Counted from the first letter of the stretch, positions 12,701-21,500 are shown. The stretch: 64,000 bases of DNA from Amyelois transitella (GCF_032362555.1 NC_083532.1:1191001-1255000); one strand, 5' to 3'. The notes: generated by a model from the sequence alone, not told the origin. Translations and numbers: made by a program.

Positions 12701-13766
12701 GGAATCGAGATTCAAACAGTGCTAATCCATCGCCTAAAAGAAGAGTGCTAAGTTTATTAGCACATAAATCCCTTTATTAATAAAAGGCATTAGATGAATG
12801 AGACTAGAAAGAGACTATCATGAGATGACTAGTGCAGCTTTCACCATGACTCAAAAGGAGTTATGTGCCCCTGCAAAGGTTGCGGAGGTCAGACGGGAGT
12901 CGCTTCGTGTAAAACCCTGACTTACCATATCCAGGAACATGGTAAAAAGGCACACCCTGAGAGAAAGAGAGGATGTTAATATTATAATATGAGATATAGA
13001 TTAGTAATTTAAATGCTTAACGACAAATTATGTACATCGAAATGAGAGTAGTTTAGTTACATTACAAAAGTAGATTAATTGAGTGCAACAAAATATTGAT
13101 AAGGACGCTTGGATTTCACCATAGGATAGGAAAAGTACTTATAAAGATAAATTAAAATTAGTTATGGTATAAATTTAAAAGATTTAAGGCAGACAACGGA
13201 TCTGTTATACATATTGACTTGACTTGGCTTTAACCAAGTGCAGTACAACACCCAAGATCAAAGCAGTTTGGATCATCTTGCCTAAAACCAGGTTCACTGA
13301 GGTGTTAGACGGAAGCCGATTTGCATAATTACTTACTTTATATTCTGAATTACAGGTAAAAATATGGTTCCAAAATCGCAGAGCTAAGTGGAAACGGGTG
13401 AAAGCCGGCCTCGCATCCGGCAGCCACTCCGGCGGGAAAAACGGATCCGGCACGAAAATCGTCGTCCCCATACCGGTTCACGTGAACCGTTTCGCCGTGA
13501 GGACCCAACACCATCAGATGGAAAAACAAAACGGATTGCAATATAGAATAGATAGGACCCAACCTATTCCTAGTAGTTTATTACAATCACAGTCATCGGC
13601 GTTTTTAAGTGCAACAAAATTATCTGATAATCGACAAGATCCGATTATTATAAATCCGCTAAGTCGCAACACTATTTATGACGCGAGCATGTCCGCTAGA
13701 TTGGCAACGATGAGTCAGGCTGCCAACTTAAGACATTTTTCAAGTCAAAATGGCCGACCCAGTTAA
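3406..13766 (+). CDS. unpg: Gbx/unplugged-type homeobox transcription factor
   Basis: The gene encodes a sequence-specific nuclear DNA-binding protein of the Gbx/unplugged class, known in flies for nervous-system and tracheal patterning. The model joins 3406-3784, 12106-12290 and 13356-13766 into 324 aa. Residues 18-25, FSIESLIG, resemble an eh1 Groucho-binding motif. Residues 84-99 or so are acidic and serine-rich. The homeodomain is about residues 145-204, with RRRRTAFTSEQLLELEREF at its start and WFQNRRAKWKR in helix 3 (Q50, N51). The splice between homeodomain positions 44 and 45 is a well-known conserved intron site. The KRVKAG sequence after helix 3 is Gbx-like. The protein is shorter than Drosophila Unpg (~485 aa as I recall), so an extra exon in the 8.3-kb intron is possible, although phases (1, then 0) join directly. 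It is the only gene in the left half of the window. Confidence 0.93.
3807..4059 (-). repeat. SINE-A in unplugged intron 1
   Basis: Inverted copy from a CATACATACATACATA tail to GGTGCCGGGAACC. Its tail lies 22 bp downstream of the exon-1 donor. Confidence 0.85.
4205..4478 (+). repeat. SINE-A, full length
   Basis: TGCCGTGCCGTTCCCGGCAC head, TATGTATGTA tail. It faces the 3807-4059 copy head to head across ~145 bp. Confidence 0.8.
4655..4816 (-). mobile_element. Helitron family B fragment
   Basis: Matches the elements at 10090 and 61250: ACCCTTATCACTAAGGG, AAAAATAGATGTTGGCCGAT and GACACGAGAATTTTATAT. It lies right next to the Helitron that starts at 4818. Confidence 0.6.
4818..5085 (-). mobile_element. 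Non-autonomous Helitron, family A (Lep1-like)
   Basis: The inverted element starts CTAG followed by the hairpin segment CGCGACTTCGTCCGCG. It ends in the inverted 5' side CTTCAGCTTTATAATA. The 5' TC terminus has decayed. No coding capacity. Confidence 0.75.
5325..5385 (-). repeat. RTE-like LINE 3' tail, very short
   Basis: TACATACATACATAAAATCA then CGCCTCTTTCCCGGAGGGG: only the last ~60 bp of the LINE remain. Confidence 0.65.
5448..5915. repeat. SINE-A full copy plus two partial copies
   Basis: A + strand copy (5448-5703) is followed directly at its tail by a second + strand partial copy (5705-5835). A - strand fragment (5840-5915) follows. This looks like insertion into or next to an older copy's microsatellite tail. 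Confidence 0.75.
6141..6194 (+). repeat. 11-bp tandem repeat, five copies
   Basis: Five imperfect repeats of GTGCTACGAAA with an 11-bp period in unplugged intron 1. Confidence 0.75.
6322..6450 (-). repeat. RTE-like LINE 3' fragment
   Basis: A TACATACATACATAAAATCA tail is followed by CTTTTTCCCGGAGAGGTAG and the CCACTTGCCACGATC segment. The coding part is lost beyond about 6450. Confidence 0.7.
6727..6885 (-). repeat. SINE-A, partial
   Basis: Its 3' two thirds remain; the tail is ATTCATTCATTCAT instead of the TACA form. Confidence 0.7.
6967..7228 (+). repeat. SINE-A, full length
   Basis: Complete head to TATGTATGTA tail, with only small internal changes. Confidence 0.85.
7527..7722 (+). mobile_element. 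Helitron family A, 5' portion
   Basis: CTATACTAATATTATAAAGC start and GAACGCGCTAATCTCAGGAA body, lost near ATTATTAAATTGG. The CTAG end is missing. Confidence 0.7.
7766..8254 (-). mobile_element. Helitron family A with a nested LINE tail
   Basis: Begins CTAGCTGTGCCCGCGACTTC (preceded by A) and ends AATATTAGTATAGA, the inverted TC terminus. About 220 bp of a different repeat (7888-8110) interrupt it between TCTTTGATCTATA and CTTTATAGTTGCAGCG, so that repeat inserted later. Confidence 0.8.
7888..8110 (+). repeat. LINE 3'-end repeat (L family) nested in a Helitron
   Basis: Contains GAAAATGCTGCAGTGCAGTT and an A/T-rich end with AATTTTGAATTT. The same core recurs at 21630, 56055 and, inverted, at 31262, 49857, 57907 and 62222. 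It resembles the 3' UTR of a non-LTR retrotransposon; the family is not identified. Confidence 0.65.
8255..8413 (-). mobile_element. Helitron-like fragment, family C
   Basis: Starts CTAGCTGTTGCCCACGACTT directly after the previous element's TC end. Contains CAGACAGACAGACA and TACAGACAAAATATTTTTAC, shared with 8840-9175. Confidence 0.55.
8480..8578 (-). repeat. tRNA-derived SINE head
   Basis: On the - strand an A-box-like TGGTCCAGTGGTTAG is followed by a B-box-like GTTCGAATCCC ~45 bp later, then an A/T-rich tail. The missing acceptor stem and lack of a folded 3' end argue against a functional tRNA. Confidence 0.65.
8593..8778 (-). repeat. SINE-A, 5'-truncated
   Basis: Tail and central body present; lost at GTCGCCTTTCAC. 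Confidence 0.75.
8840..9175 (-). mobile_element. Helitron-like fragment, family C
   Basis: Shares TACAGACAAAATGTTTTTAC and the CAGACAGACAGACA run with 8255-8413. Termini are not clear. Confidence 0.4.
9230..9790. other. Unique island in unplugged intron 1
   Basis: About 550 bp without any of the window's repeats. It contains an imperfect palindrome (GCGTTTCGAAATTC, then GAATTCGAAACGC, 9391-9424), ATTCATTTGGCGCG and GGCGGCGCGGCC. It is a candidate enhancer by position only. Confidence 0.35.
9802..9927 (-). repeat. SINE-A fragment with internal deletion
   Basis: Tail-side CAGAGCCAACAG is joined to head-side AATCCCAAGTTTATAAG; ends GGAAACCACACGGCA. Confidence 0.65.
10090..10243 (-). mobile_element. 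Helitron family B fragment
   Basis: GTCCCGGCAAGCGTTGTTTT through AGACCTACTCAACATGGTC; the CTAG end is degraded to ATCT. Confidence 0.6.
10333..10590 (-). repeat. SINE-A, full length
   Basis: ATACATACATACATATGATC tail to GGGAACCACACGGCA head. ACTAAC lies just before the tail and one base past the head, a possible short target duplication. Confidence 0.85.
10760..10835 (+). repeat. tRNA-like SINE head fragment
   Basis: A B-box-like GGGTTCAAATCCC lies in a GC-rich context with no full cloverleaf. Confidence 0.45.
10883..11139 (+). repeat. SINE-A, full length
   Basis: Complete head and body; tail ATGTATGTATGTATGTGTA. Confidence 0.85.
11480..11535 (+). repeat. RTE-like LINE 3' relic
   Basis: GCATGAAG...GATGAAGTATGCAAAG then CATGGCAAGTGGAAGG, a degenerate copy of the LINE's C-terminal codons. 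Confidence 0.5.
11540..11965 (+). repeat. Probable non-LTR LINE 3' end
   Basis: GCGATAAGTCCGCCTTTGTC, CTGTTTTATGTAGTTTTG and TGCAATAAAGAGTTTATC look like a non-LTR 3' UTR. Related pieces occur at ~24470, 58899-58985 and ~59930. Confidence 0.45.
12106..12290 (+). CDS. unpg: unplugged coding exon 2 (homeodomain positions 1-44)
   Basis: The acceptor is TTTGTCAGCAG|GCAAC and the donor CAG|GTGAGT. A Gly codon split across the junction joins cleanly to exon 1. The acceptor has a second AG three bases upstream (NAGNAG), so a one-residue length variant is possible. Confidence 0.93.
12310..12543 (-). repeat. tRNA-derived SINE (SINE-T), full length
   Basis: On the - strand the tRNA-like head reads GGCCTCTGTGGCGCAGCGGT with B box GGGTTCGAATCCC. 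The body AACTTTCTCTAATTGGCCTG follows, then a tail that can fold back (GAGTTAG...CTAACTC type). It sits in unplugged intron 2, 20 bp after the donor. Confidence 0.85.
12555..12775. repeat. Degraded SINE-A pieces
   Basis: A + strand head piece (12555-12605, AATAGGACCAATCCTTCTCT) is followed by a diverged - strand copy (12609-12775). Confidence 0.5.
12825..12980 (+). repeat. SINE-C body fragment
   Basis: CCCCTGCAAAGGTTGCGGAG and GGGAGTCGCTTCGTGTAAAA recur at 23110, 32570 (-), 36800 and 52085. Here only the 3' body remains, in unplugged intron 2. Confidence 0.55.
13356..13766 (+). CDS. unpg: unplugged coding exon 3 (homeodomain helix 3 and C-terminus)
   Basis: The acceptor TGAATTACAG precedes GTAAAAATATGG, coding VKIWFQNRRAKWKR. 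The last 118 or so residues are Ser/Gln/Asn-rich without a domain I recognise. The stop is TAA at 13764-13766. Confidence 0.93.
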   Translation, partial: VKIWFQNRRAKWKRVKAGLASGSHSGGKNGSGTKIVVPIPVHVNRFAVRTQHHQMEKQNGLQYRIDRTQPIPSSLLQSQSSAFLSATKLSDNRQDPIIINPLSRNTIYDASMSARLATMSQAANLRHFSSQNGRPS

Positions 13767-13945
13767 TTTTAGGTTATTTTTAAGATTGGACCACTTAGAT
13801 TTAGAATTAGTGTAAAATAGTAAGGTTGATTTAGGTAAGGATTGTATTATAATTGTGATTAAAGAATGTGTGATGAAAATTATTTCAAACGTTTCATTTC
13901 AACTTGCTATTATTGTACCTAGTTCAAGTCATTTAGAAATAAATG
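13767..13945 (+). terminator. unplugged 3' UTR with poly(A) signals
   Basis: ATTAAA at 13858-13863 and AATAAA at 13938-13943 lie 92 and 172 bp past the stop. Either could direct polyadenylation. Confidence 0.55.
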
Positions 13946-13949
13946 ATAA

Positions 13950-14860
13950 TTACTACCTTCTAATAATGTAAAAGTATGTTTTTCGAAAACCATTTCTATA
14001 TTAAATCGCTGATTTGTCATTTTGATTATTGCTACCATAATGAAAACGTCTTGAATAACCTTTTCTTTAGTCGCAAAAAGTTAAAGCACTCTCGCCCTTA
14101 GCTTGGAAAGAGGATTAAAAATAAAAAAATAAATAAACAAACATAATTTCGCTTTAAGAATTTACATTAAAAATAATAAGTTGTAAAAAAAATACAAACT
14201 GATGGACACCCTAGACGAAAACTTCAAACAATAATGTCAGCGATCTTTCATTGCTTTTGTCCAAATGTCAAAGGGCAATCACATCGCATTACGGCTCCTT
14301 GCTTATGACACGTCATAGACAAGCACTACACTCCAATGTAGATGCATAAACTAACTTTATCTCACTGAACAAAAAGTTGAAAATCGCATGACAAGTTGGT
14401 CACAAACTTTGGTCTGACATTCATTGGAAAATAGCGTCTATTTTCAGCCGGTAAGTTCCAAAAGCCAAATTCTTAGTTCCGGTCAATTCAAACGTCTTCC
14501 GAATCTGAAATTATTGCTTTTGAAAAGATATTTAAGCTAAAGAAAAGGGAATCGTAAGTGCTATTTTAAAGGCTGAATTTTGCTTGGCAAGTTATCTCGT
14601 GATGTGATGTTTGGAAAGGAGATGGAATTAAGTGATTTAGCGAAAAGACACGCCCATCAAACGGTAGGCCATTAGGGTGGCTAAATGTGAAAGTTATTTG
14701 AAATTATTCTCAGAAACTAAATGTTGTTCAAACTGCATCAAATATTTATAATCATCTTTAGTAATAATCTGTTGGGGAGGATTTATTTTTATAGTATACC
14801 AGATATTAATAATTTTGAATCTATATATTTTCATTAAACCTCATTAAGTGCGAGATACAA
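13950..14860. other. Unique AT-rich 3' flank of unplugged
   Basis: No repeat or coding signal I recognise. Confidence 0.4.
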
Positions 14861-14861
14861 A

Positions 14862-15306
14862 CATACATATAATTATGCCTTTATCCTTTACGGGGCAGAC
14901 AGGACCAACAGTCTCGAAAAGACTGAAAGACCACGTTCGGCAGTACGGCATCATGAAAATAGTGAAAGGTTGCTAGCCCATCGCCTAAAGAAAAGATTCT
15001 TAAGTTTATTACGAGTAGCCTTTCCCTTGATTGGTTTTTATAATCTACTAGAAAAAAGCATTTCAATTTCAATAAATAAAACAATATAACCACTCCATCG
15101 CGTTCCCATGGATGTCGTAAAAGGTGACTAAGGGATATGCTTATAAACTTGGGATTCTTCTTTTAGACGATGGATTAGCAACCTGTTTCTATATGAATCT
15201 CAATTCTACCATTTAGCCAAACAGATGAACGTGGCCCATCAGTTTTTCAAGACTGTTGGCTCTGTCTACCTCGCAAGGGATATAGACGTGATATATATGT
15301 ATGTAT
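14862..15306. repeat. Two SINE-A copies, tail-outward
   Basis: A diverged - strand copy (14862-15038) abuts a + strand copy (15078-15306) lacking its head. The tail is ATATATGTATGTATGA. Confidence 0.7.
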
Positions 15307-15309
15307 GAG

Positions 15310-15655
15310 AAATGCAGATGCAAGTTGTTGGTATAAAGTAAAACTAATTACAAGCTAAATTGTCGCCTCATATTAGGTAATAATCGATCTATAAAAAAAA
15401 AATTACCAAAACACATAACACCTCAAAGCTGCCAGATGTGCTGTAATTCGGTACAATGCAGATAATCTGTGGGCGGGGCCGGGTGACTAACTAGTATCGA
15501 AGCCATTGTATCGCTGGGTTTGTCTTAATACGTACTGCCTGACAGAACAGTTACGCTTGACTTAAATAAATGTAAGTTGAACAAAAATAACGAAAATTAA
15601 CATAAGCCCTTGTAAGTACTAAATTTCTCTTTAGTTTAAGTTCTATACTTATTGC
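15310..15655. other. Unique island with a GC box
   Basis: Repeat-free. GTGGGCGGGGCCGGGTG (~15470) is an Sp/KLF-type GC box near CAGATGTGCTG (an E-box-like half). Possible regulatory DNA. Confidence 0.3.
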
Positions 15656-16304
15656 AATTCTATCATTAAGCCAAATAGCTGAACGTGGTCTATTCTTATA
15701 TTTTTCCTTGATGTATCTATATAAATAAAATAAGTTTCGTCTTAACCATTCACTGGGCAGTCAGAGCTACCTCAAAAAGACAGATGGTGACATGTTGTTA
15801 GCCAAAAGCCTAAGAGAAGAATCCCAAGTCTTCCACTCCCTTGATTGACGTTTACAATTTGCAAGGTAAGAGAAGCAGCCGGCACACACTATATTTCTAA
15901 GACTTGCAGCTTGGAAGTTTAAAAAATTATCTCAAATATTGCATGCAACATAATGGATGCATACGATTACTTATAAAACTATAGTTCACTACACCATACC
16001 GCATTTTGACATAAAAATAAATTATAACAGTACATATTATAACCTACATAATCTCTGAATTCGATGTTAACGATAAAATCACGCCCAGAATAAACCCCAG
16101 CATTGCTTGTTCTTTTAAAGTCACTGTAGTTTATTTCTATAGTGTCACTCAAATTAACACCCCTGTTATATTTTGTTATGTTCCATTTTGAGCCTATCGA
16201 TTTATCTCTTGGTCTAAGATATGTGTCAGATATTACTCTTTCTGCGCAAATAGTTCACTGGTCGAACAAAGCGAGTTAATCTGTCAATCAATTCGGGGCG
16301 AAAA

Positions 16305-16560
16305 TACATTTTTTTGTATGTATGTATGTTTGTAACGCCATAACTTTCCGAACGTTGGTGTGATTTTGATGAAATTTAAAATTTGTAAAGGTGTGTGTCA
16401 ATAGATATTTTTCGTTTTATGGCATCAAAATCGGTAAAGTAGCACATTAATTTAAAGCGCTCACGAGATATAAGTTCGCGGCGAATGACAAGTAAAAGAC
16501 AATGAAAAGAAAGTCAAAAATTAGATTTCTTCTTTTAGAGCTTGTTACATTTTTTTTAAT
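16305..16560. repeat. Possible transposon fragment
   Basis: GTATGTATGTATG followed by TAACGCCATAACTTTCCG and GATTTTGATGAAATTTAAAA resembles sequences found in many insect repeats. Ends and family are unclear. Confidence 0.35.
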
Positions 16561-16574
16561 GTCATTCGAGTCTC

Positions 16575-16680
16575 ATACATACATACATAAAATCACACCT
16601 CTTTCCCGGAGGGGTAGGTAGAGACTACCTCTTTCCACTTGCCACGATCTCTGCATACTTCCTTCGCTTCATTCATTCCA
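16575..16680 (-). repeat. RTE-like LINE 3' fragment
   Basis: CATACATACATAAAATCACA tail and the GGAGGGGTAGGTAGAGAC segment; ends near CTTCATTCATTCC. Confidence 0.7.
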
Positions 16681-16884
16681 GTCTTATAACCTGACTAATT
16701 CTAATTCGCGAGGACTTAAGTCGTGATATTTCACACAATAGTCAAAAATGTACTGAGAAACTAAATCCGCAAAACTTAAAAACCTCTCTCTTTATACAAA
16801 GATATCCATCTATAAAGATAGAAATGGTTTTTATAAAGAGGTAGAAATGCAACCAGGACAATCGCCATGAGAATCATTTAGCGC

Positions 16885-17160
16885 CCAAAGGAGACCAGAG
16901 ACAAAACTGCCAGACCCACAGCGAGTGAACTAGCGACAACAATTAACAATATTCTATTATGTCAAATTGTCACCAGCCCCCTGTGCCAGATACTATCCAT
17001 ATCTCAAACACAATGTGGACCACGCCTCCCGATATATTTCACAAATGGCCCACCCGGCATTAATTGTTTGTAATTCCACGATCCAGAAAATAAAATGCGA
17101 ATAAGTACGGTAGACTTTTGATAATTATCCGCTTAAAATGTGATTGCTGGTCGCCCTACG
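16885..17160. other. Unique island with dense transcription-factor-like motifs
   Basis: Repeat-free 275 bp with GGACCACGCCTCCC, GCATTAATTGTTTGTAATT and ACAATTAACAATATT (homeodomain/Sox-like cores). Candidate enhancer 3' of unplugged, by motif reading only. Confidence 0.3.
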
Positions 17161-17387
17161 ATTATGAAAAAAGAATTATTTTAAATGCTGTATCAATTGA
17201 TATTAATATCAATATACCTACGATATTTTTTTTGTTTAGATAAAATTTTCTAAGATTAATAAAACATATTGCAACAATCTTTATATAGAATTTTTTAAAA
17301 TCTAGTTAGTTCAATTGATCAATGATCTTATTAAATTAATTAACAGACAATAAAGAAATATTAAGTATCTTACTTACATACATAATA

Positions 17388-17612
17388 CATACATAAAAAT
17401 CACGCCTCTTTCCCGGAGGGGTAGGCAGAGACTGCCTCTTTCCACTTGCCACGATCTCTGCATACTTCCTTCGCTTCATCCACATTCATAACTCTCTTCA
17501 TACAAGCTCGGCGGTTTCGGGTACTTTTGACCTGACCCTTTACCAGGACGTCCTTAATTTGATCAAGATACGTTCGTCTAGGTCTTCCCACTCCGACCTT
17601 TCCCTCCACACT
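17388..17612 (-). mobile_element. RTE-like LINE, 3' end (C-terminal RT codons)
   Basis: The - strand frame ends ...[20 protein letters not shown] and is followed by the ATGTATG tail. It starts near ...EGKVGVGRPRRTYLDQ, so it is heavily 5'-truncated. This is the C-terminal end of a non-LTR ORF2, not a host gene. Confidence 0.8.
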
Positions 17613-17738
17613 CTCCTTGAGGAGAGTATAAGGAGAGTATCTTACTTGTACGTAACTTAAACTCTTTCATTACTAGAGTCACCTATGCTCGACTTCAGCT
17701 CTTCAACTGTGTACCTACTAAATACTTCTGTACCAAAT

Positions 17739-17935
17739 ACATACATACATACATAATCACGTCTATATCCCTTGCGGATAGAGCCAACAGTCTTGAAAAA
17801 CTGCTAGGCCACGTTCAGCTTTTTGCTTTATAATAGAATTGAGATTCAAATAGTGACAGGTTGCTAGTCCATCGCCTAAAAGAAGAATATCAAGTTAAGT
17901 TTATCGTTTAGTCAGTTTTACCGACATATAACCTA
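17739..17935 (-). repeat. SINE-A, 5'-truncated
   Basis: TACATACATACATAATCACG tail; lost near TTAGTCAGTTTTACCGAC. Confidence 0.75.
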
Positions 17936-18004
17936 ACTATTAGATACGTTGACAGAAAAGACTGCGTTTACGAATTCGCGTGTAACGAATAGGTACGTAA
18001 GCTG

Positions 18005-18125
18005 GGTTTTGGATGTTTATCTATATAAGTATTTATTATATTATAAAATATAGTATCGTTGTGAGTTAGAATCTCGTAACACAAGTCTCGAACTTACTTT
18101 GAGGCTAACTCAATCTGTGTAATTA
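18005..18125 (+). repeat. SINE-T body and tail
   Basis: GATGTTTATCTATATAAGTA through CTAACTCAATCTGTGTAATT, without the tRNA head. Confidence 0.7.
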
Positions 18126-18179
18126 AAAAGAAAAGCGCTTTCACTGTATTTTTTTTTAATAACAGTAGGTATTATAATA

Positions 18180-18339
18180 CATACATACATACATATAGTG
18201 AGAGGTTGCTAGCCCATCGCCTAAAAAAGGAATCACAAGTATGTAAGCCTATCCCTTAATCGCCTTTTACGACATCCATGGGAAAGAAATGGAGTGGTCT
18301 TATTCTTTTTTGTATTGGTGCCGGGAGCCACACGGCACT
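18180..18339 (-). repeat. SINE-A with deleted 3' centre
   Basis: The ACATACATACATATAGTGAG tail joins straight to AGGTTGCTAGCCCATCGCC. The head is intact. Confidence 0.75.
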
Positions 18340-18599
18340 ATATAGGTAGGTATTATAACACTTAACCAAAACACTTGGAGTCAAATTGACGGACAACCGC
18401 ATCCCCCTAATTCATCCCTCATCCCCCTGACGCCGTGTTTGCGAACCGTGCCGTTTTAAATCTATTTCCTTGTTATTTGTCATGCAAATGTCGTTTTGAG
18501 CACTCAGGGCGCTGTTAGTGAGTGGCGTAAAGATTTATCGATAATTTATTGTAGGTACCTAACTACAGACAAAAAAAAAAGTCAAATCACTTTTTGTCG

Positions 18600-18818
18600 G
18601 ATTCTGTGGCGCAGCGTAGTGAGTTTGTCTGTGGCACAGTGGGTCCCGGGTTCGAATCCAGGACAGGCCATGATGAGAAAAGATTTTTCTGATTGTTCTA
18701 GGGTCTAGGGAATTTTTATGTACATAAGTATTTATTATAAAATTTAGTATCGTTACATTAGTATCTCGTTACATAACTTACTTCGAGGCTAACTCACTCT
18801 ATGTAATTTGTCCCATAT
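18600..18818 (+). repeat. SINE-T, nearly complete
   Basis: GTGGCGCAGCGTAGTGAGTTT head, GGGTTCGAATCC B box, AGATTTTTCTGATTGTTCTA body and the CTAACTCACTCTATGTAATT tail. Confidence 0.75.
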
Positions 18819-18846
18819 ATATTTATGTTTATTTATTCATATTAAT

Positions 18847-19092
18847 ACACACATATCCTTATCCCTTACGGATTAAACAGACTCGAAAATACTGTAAGGC
18901 CACGTGACAGATTGCTAGTCTGTGACCTTAAAGAATAATCCCAAGTTTATTAACCTTTCCCTTGACTGACTTTAACATTGTCCATGGAAGCTTGTACTAG
19001 CTAAATGTGCTTAAGGCTTTAGTCGCCTTATACAATATCCATGGTAAAGACATGGAGTCCTATTCTCAAGTGTCGAGAACCACAAGGCACCG
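18847..19092 (-). repeat. Old SINE-A with internal duplication
   Basis: The TTTAACATTGTCCATGG segment occurs twice (18970 and 19030). Head GAACCACAAGGCACC. Confidence 0.6.
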
Positions 19093-19352
19093 GATAGTCT
19101 GAAATAAAACAATAATACTTTTAAAAATCTTTCATCGACATCGATATACGACGTTTTCCCATCCCTATCCAAACGATGGCAGTCGAGGCATAAAATTCAT
19201 ACAGTTGTCGGCGCACCCCTAATGTTGGCCACATTTCATATCAGATTTCCTGAATCCTGATGCTGTTTGTTACTTTATCAATTTGCCACATTATGCTTAG
19301 AAAGAAACATTAGATACATATATATCGTTATTTGTTTACATAAGTAGGTACT

Positions 19353-19545
19353 AATACCGTGTGGTTCCCCGCACCAATAAAAAAAAAAGAATAGGACCAC
19401 TCCTTCCCTGTCTCTTGGATATCGTTAGTCGTGAAAGACGACTAAGGGCTAGAGCTTATAATCTTGGGATTCTTCTTTTAGGCGATGGGCTAGCAACCTG
19501 TCCCTATATAAATCTCAGTTCTTCCATCAAGCCAAAAAAGTTTCG
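19353..19545 (+). repeat. SINE-A, 3'-truncated
   Basis: Head CGTGTGGTTCCCCGCACC; lost after ATCAAGCCAAA. Confidence 0.7.
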
Positions 19546-20316
19546 ACGACTTGCATTTTGTCCATAATTAAGATTGGATTATGTGCACGTACGAATTACT
19601 TACATACATAGGTACCTAACCTAACTTAGAGAATAGAAGTAGACTATGAGAATGTACAAAGTCATGTTTTTGTTTTCATATACCATGTAAACAACAACAT
19701 TTAATAATGTCTCTGTAATCATGCAAAGAGATTCAGGAAATAAATTCCCAAAACAATAACAAAATCCTTGTTTAGAAAAGAATGATCGGTGGTCATTGCA
19801 AGGCCGCGTGTGGTTGAAACTTTTTTAATTCTAGTAGGTACTTGTGATAAATAATTCCAAGATATTAATAGTTCGTGATTCACGATAGAGAATTCATCTT
19901 AAGACATCTTTAATCAACATTATCACATTCGGAACACGTAACCTCAGGCGCCACTTCTTAAAAACACGAATCCGGTAAAAAAAAGTAACAATAACCCATT
20001 AAAATTCTTTATTTTTTTAAATACTTTAAAAATATGTTATGTCTGTGTTCTACCACAGAGTTATCGTATTTTAATTGATTTAAAATTCGAACGGTGTCAA
20101 ACATTGGCGCCGACATGAAAAAAGTTGTGAATCATAGACAATTTGAATATGGCGGGAAGGAAGTGTAGCAGTGAAAGTTTTTTTTTATTGTATTGTTTCT
20201 TTTTTTCTGGAGAAATCGAAATCTTCGGAAGTCAGTATGTATCCTTGGCTTATACATATTCACTCCACGATCTTCACGTGTATCCATCCTTTAATGAACA
20301 ACCGCTACCGTAATAT

Positions 20317-20709
20317 ACTAAGATGTTACATACATACATACATACATAAAATCACGCCTCTTTCCCGGAGGGGTAGGCAGAGACTACCTCTTTCCACTTG
20401 CCACGATCTCTGCATACTTCTTTCGCTTCGTCCACATTCATAACTCTCTTCATACAAGCTCGGCGGTTTCGGGTACTTTTGACCTGACCCTTTACCAGGA
20501 CGTCCTTAATTTGATCAAGATACGTTCGTCTAGGTCTTCCCACTCCGACCTTTCCCTCCACACTCTCCTTGTATATCTGCTTAGTCAACCTGCTTTCATT
20601 CATCCTCTCCACATGACCGAACCATCTTAACATACCCTTTTCTATTCCTGTAACTACATCTTCTTTCACATCACAACATTCCCTTATCACGCTGTTCACT
20701 AAGATGTTA
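20317..20709 (-). mobile_element. RTE-like LINE insertion with 12-bp target duplication
   Basis: The element occupies 20329-20697 and is flanked on both sides by ACTAAGATGTTA (20317-20328 and 20698-20709). The - strand codes the C-terminal end of the LINE ORF (ECCDVKEDVVTGIEKGMLRW, ERMNESRLTKQIYKES, GRPRRTYLDQIKDVL). It is 5'-truncated, with the ATGTATG tail abutting the duplication. This structure is typical of target-primed reverse transcription. Confidence 0.9.
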
Positions 20710-20820
20710 TTTGGACCGAAATATCTAATACCTGTAATCGTCGAATAAATATACCAACCGCTATATACTAAGATATTATTCGGACCTAAATACCTAATAC
20801 CTGTAATCGCCGAATAAAAA
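20699..20820 (+). repeat. 68-bp tandem duplication
   Basis: CTAAGATGTTATTTGGACC... is repeated as CTAAGATATTATTCGGACC...; both units carry ATACCTGTAATCG. The LINE target site lies at its left edge. Confidence 0.7.
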
Positions 20821-20879
20821 CATGAAAAGAGTAATGAGTGTGACGGAAGTGGGAGACGTCTGTAAGGATAGCAAGTAGA

Positions 20880-20945
20880 AATCATAGCAATACAGTTATT
20901 TCAGCGAACTTTTGCGGCGAAAGACGATGCGGGCAACAGCTAGTT
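20880..20945 (+). repeat. Helitron 3' end remnant
   Basis: GATGCGGGCAACAGCTAGTT: the CTAG terminus and part of the hairpin remain. Confidence 0.4.
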
Positions 20946-21144
20946 ACACAATGAAGTTTGAGGAAAATGAGCTCAGTGTTAGTGCGGCATCATACAAAGC
21001 TATCATTGAGTGCATTACGTATGCCGCGTCTACCTCAGCACGCGCGGTGCATATCATGTGCAGTGCAATTAAAATGGAAATTAAGATACAGCAGACTTGG
21101 TGTCGTGTGGTTTTTTAAATAAAATAGATTTTAGTTTTGTAGCG

Positions 21145-21290
21145 GGAACGATGATTCGGCTCGACCGCCACCAAAGGGAAGATCTTCCGCCAGGCTACAT
21201 GTTATGCCTGGGGAACCGCGGCTCCAACGATGTTGTGTCGGAGGTTGTATACACATATAGCTTCAATCCGTGAAATCTTTGAAATCGCGA
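21145..21290 (+). repeat. Repeat family X
   Basis: The ~140 bp with CGACCGCCACCAAAGGGAAG and TTGTGTCGGAGGTTGTATA recur inverted at 59985-60125. No coding or structural identity is recognised. Confidence 0.6.
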
Positions 21291-21436
21291 TTTAGATTCC
21301 TCGCTGCTATTGGTTGACAGTAGTTGTTTGATTGGATGTTGTGACGAGTGACGTGGAAAAGTCGCCACAGTTTCAAAAAGGTGATCACTTTTACAACCAA
21401 AAATCTAAGAACTACTGCCACCGAAGCGCAGGTGTG

Positions 21437-21500
21437 GAAGAAGCGGCAGAACAAATTACACTGCGGCATTTTCACCGGACGTCAATTTACAAATAGATCT
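21437..21500 (-). repeat. LINE 3'-end (L family) fragment
   Basis: GAAGAAGCGGCAGAACAAAT and CACTGCGGCATTTTCACCG match the core of the larger copies at 31262 and 49857. Confidence 0.55.

Noticed and set aside
17400-17609. Independent small genes coding GRPRRTYLDQ-type proteins (also at 20352, 42853, 49511)
   Set aside because: All are truncated copies of one non-LTR retrotransposon ORF with a shared 3' tail.
20912-21118. 68-aa ORF after a Helitron end
   Set aside because: No domain, no splice context and no similarity I recognise; chance ORF is likely.
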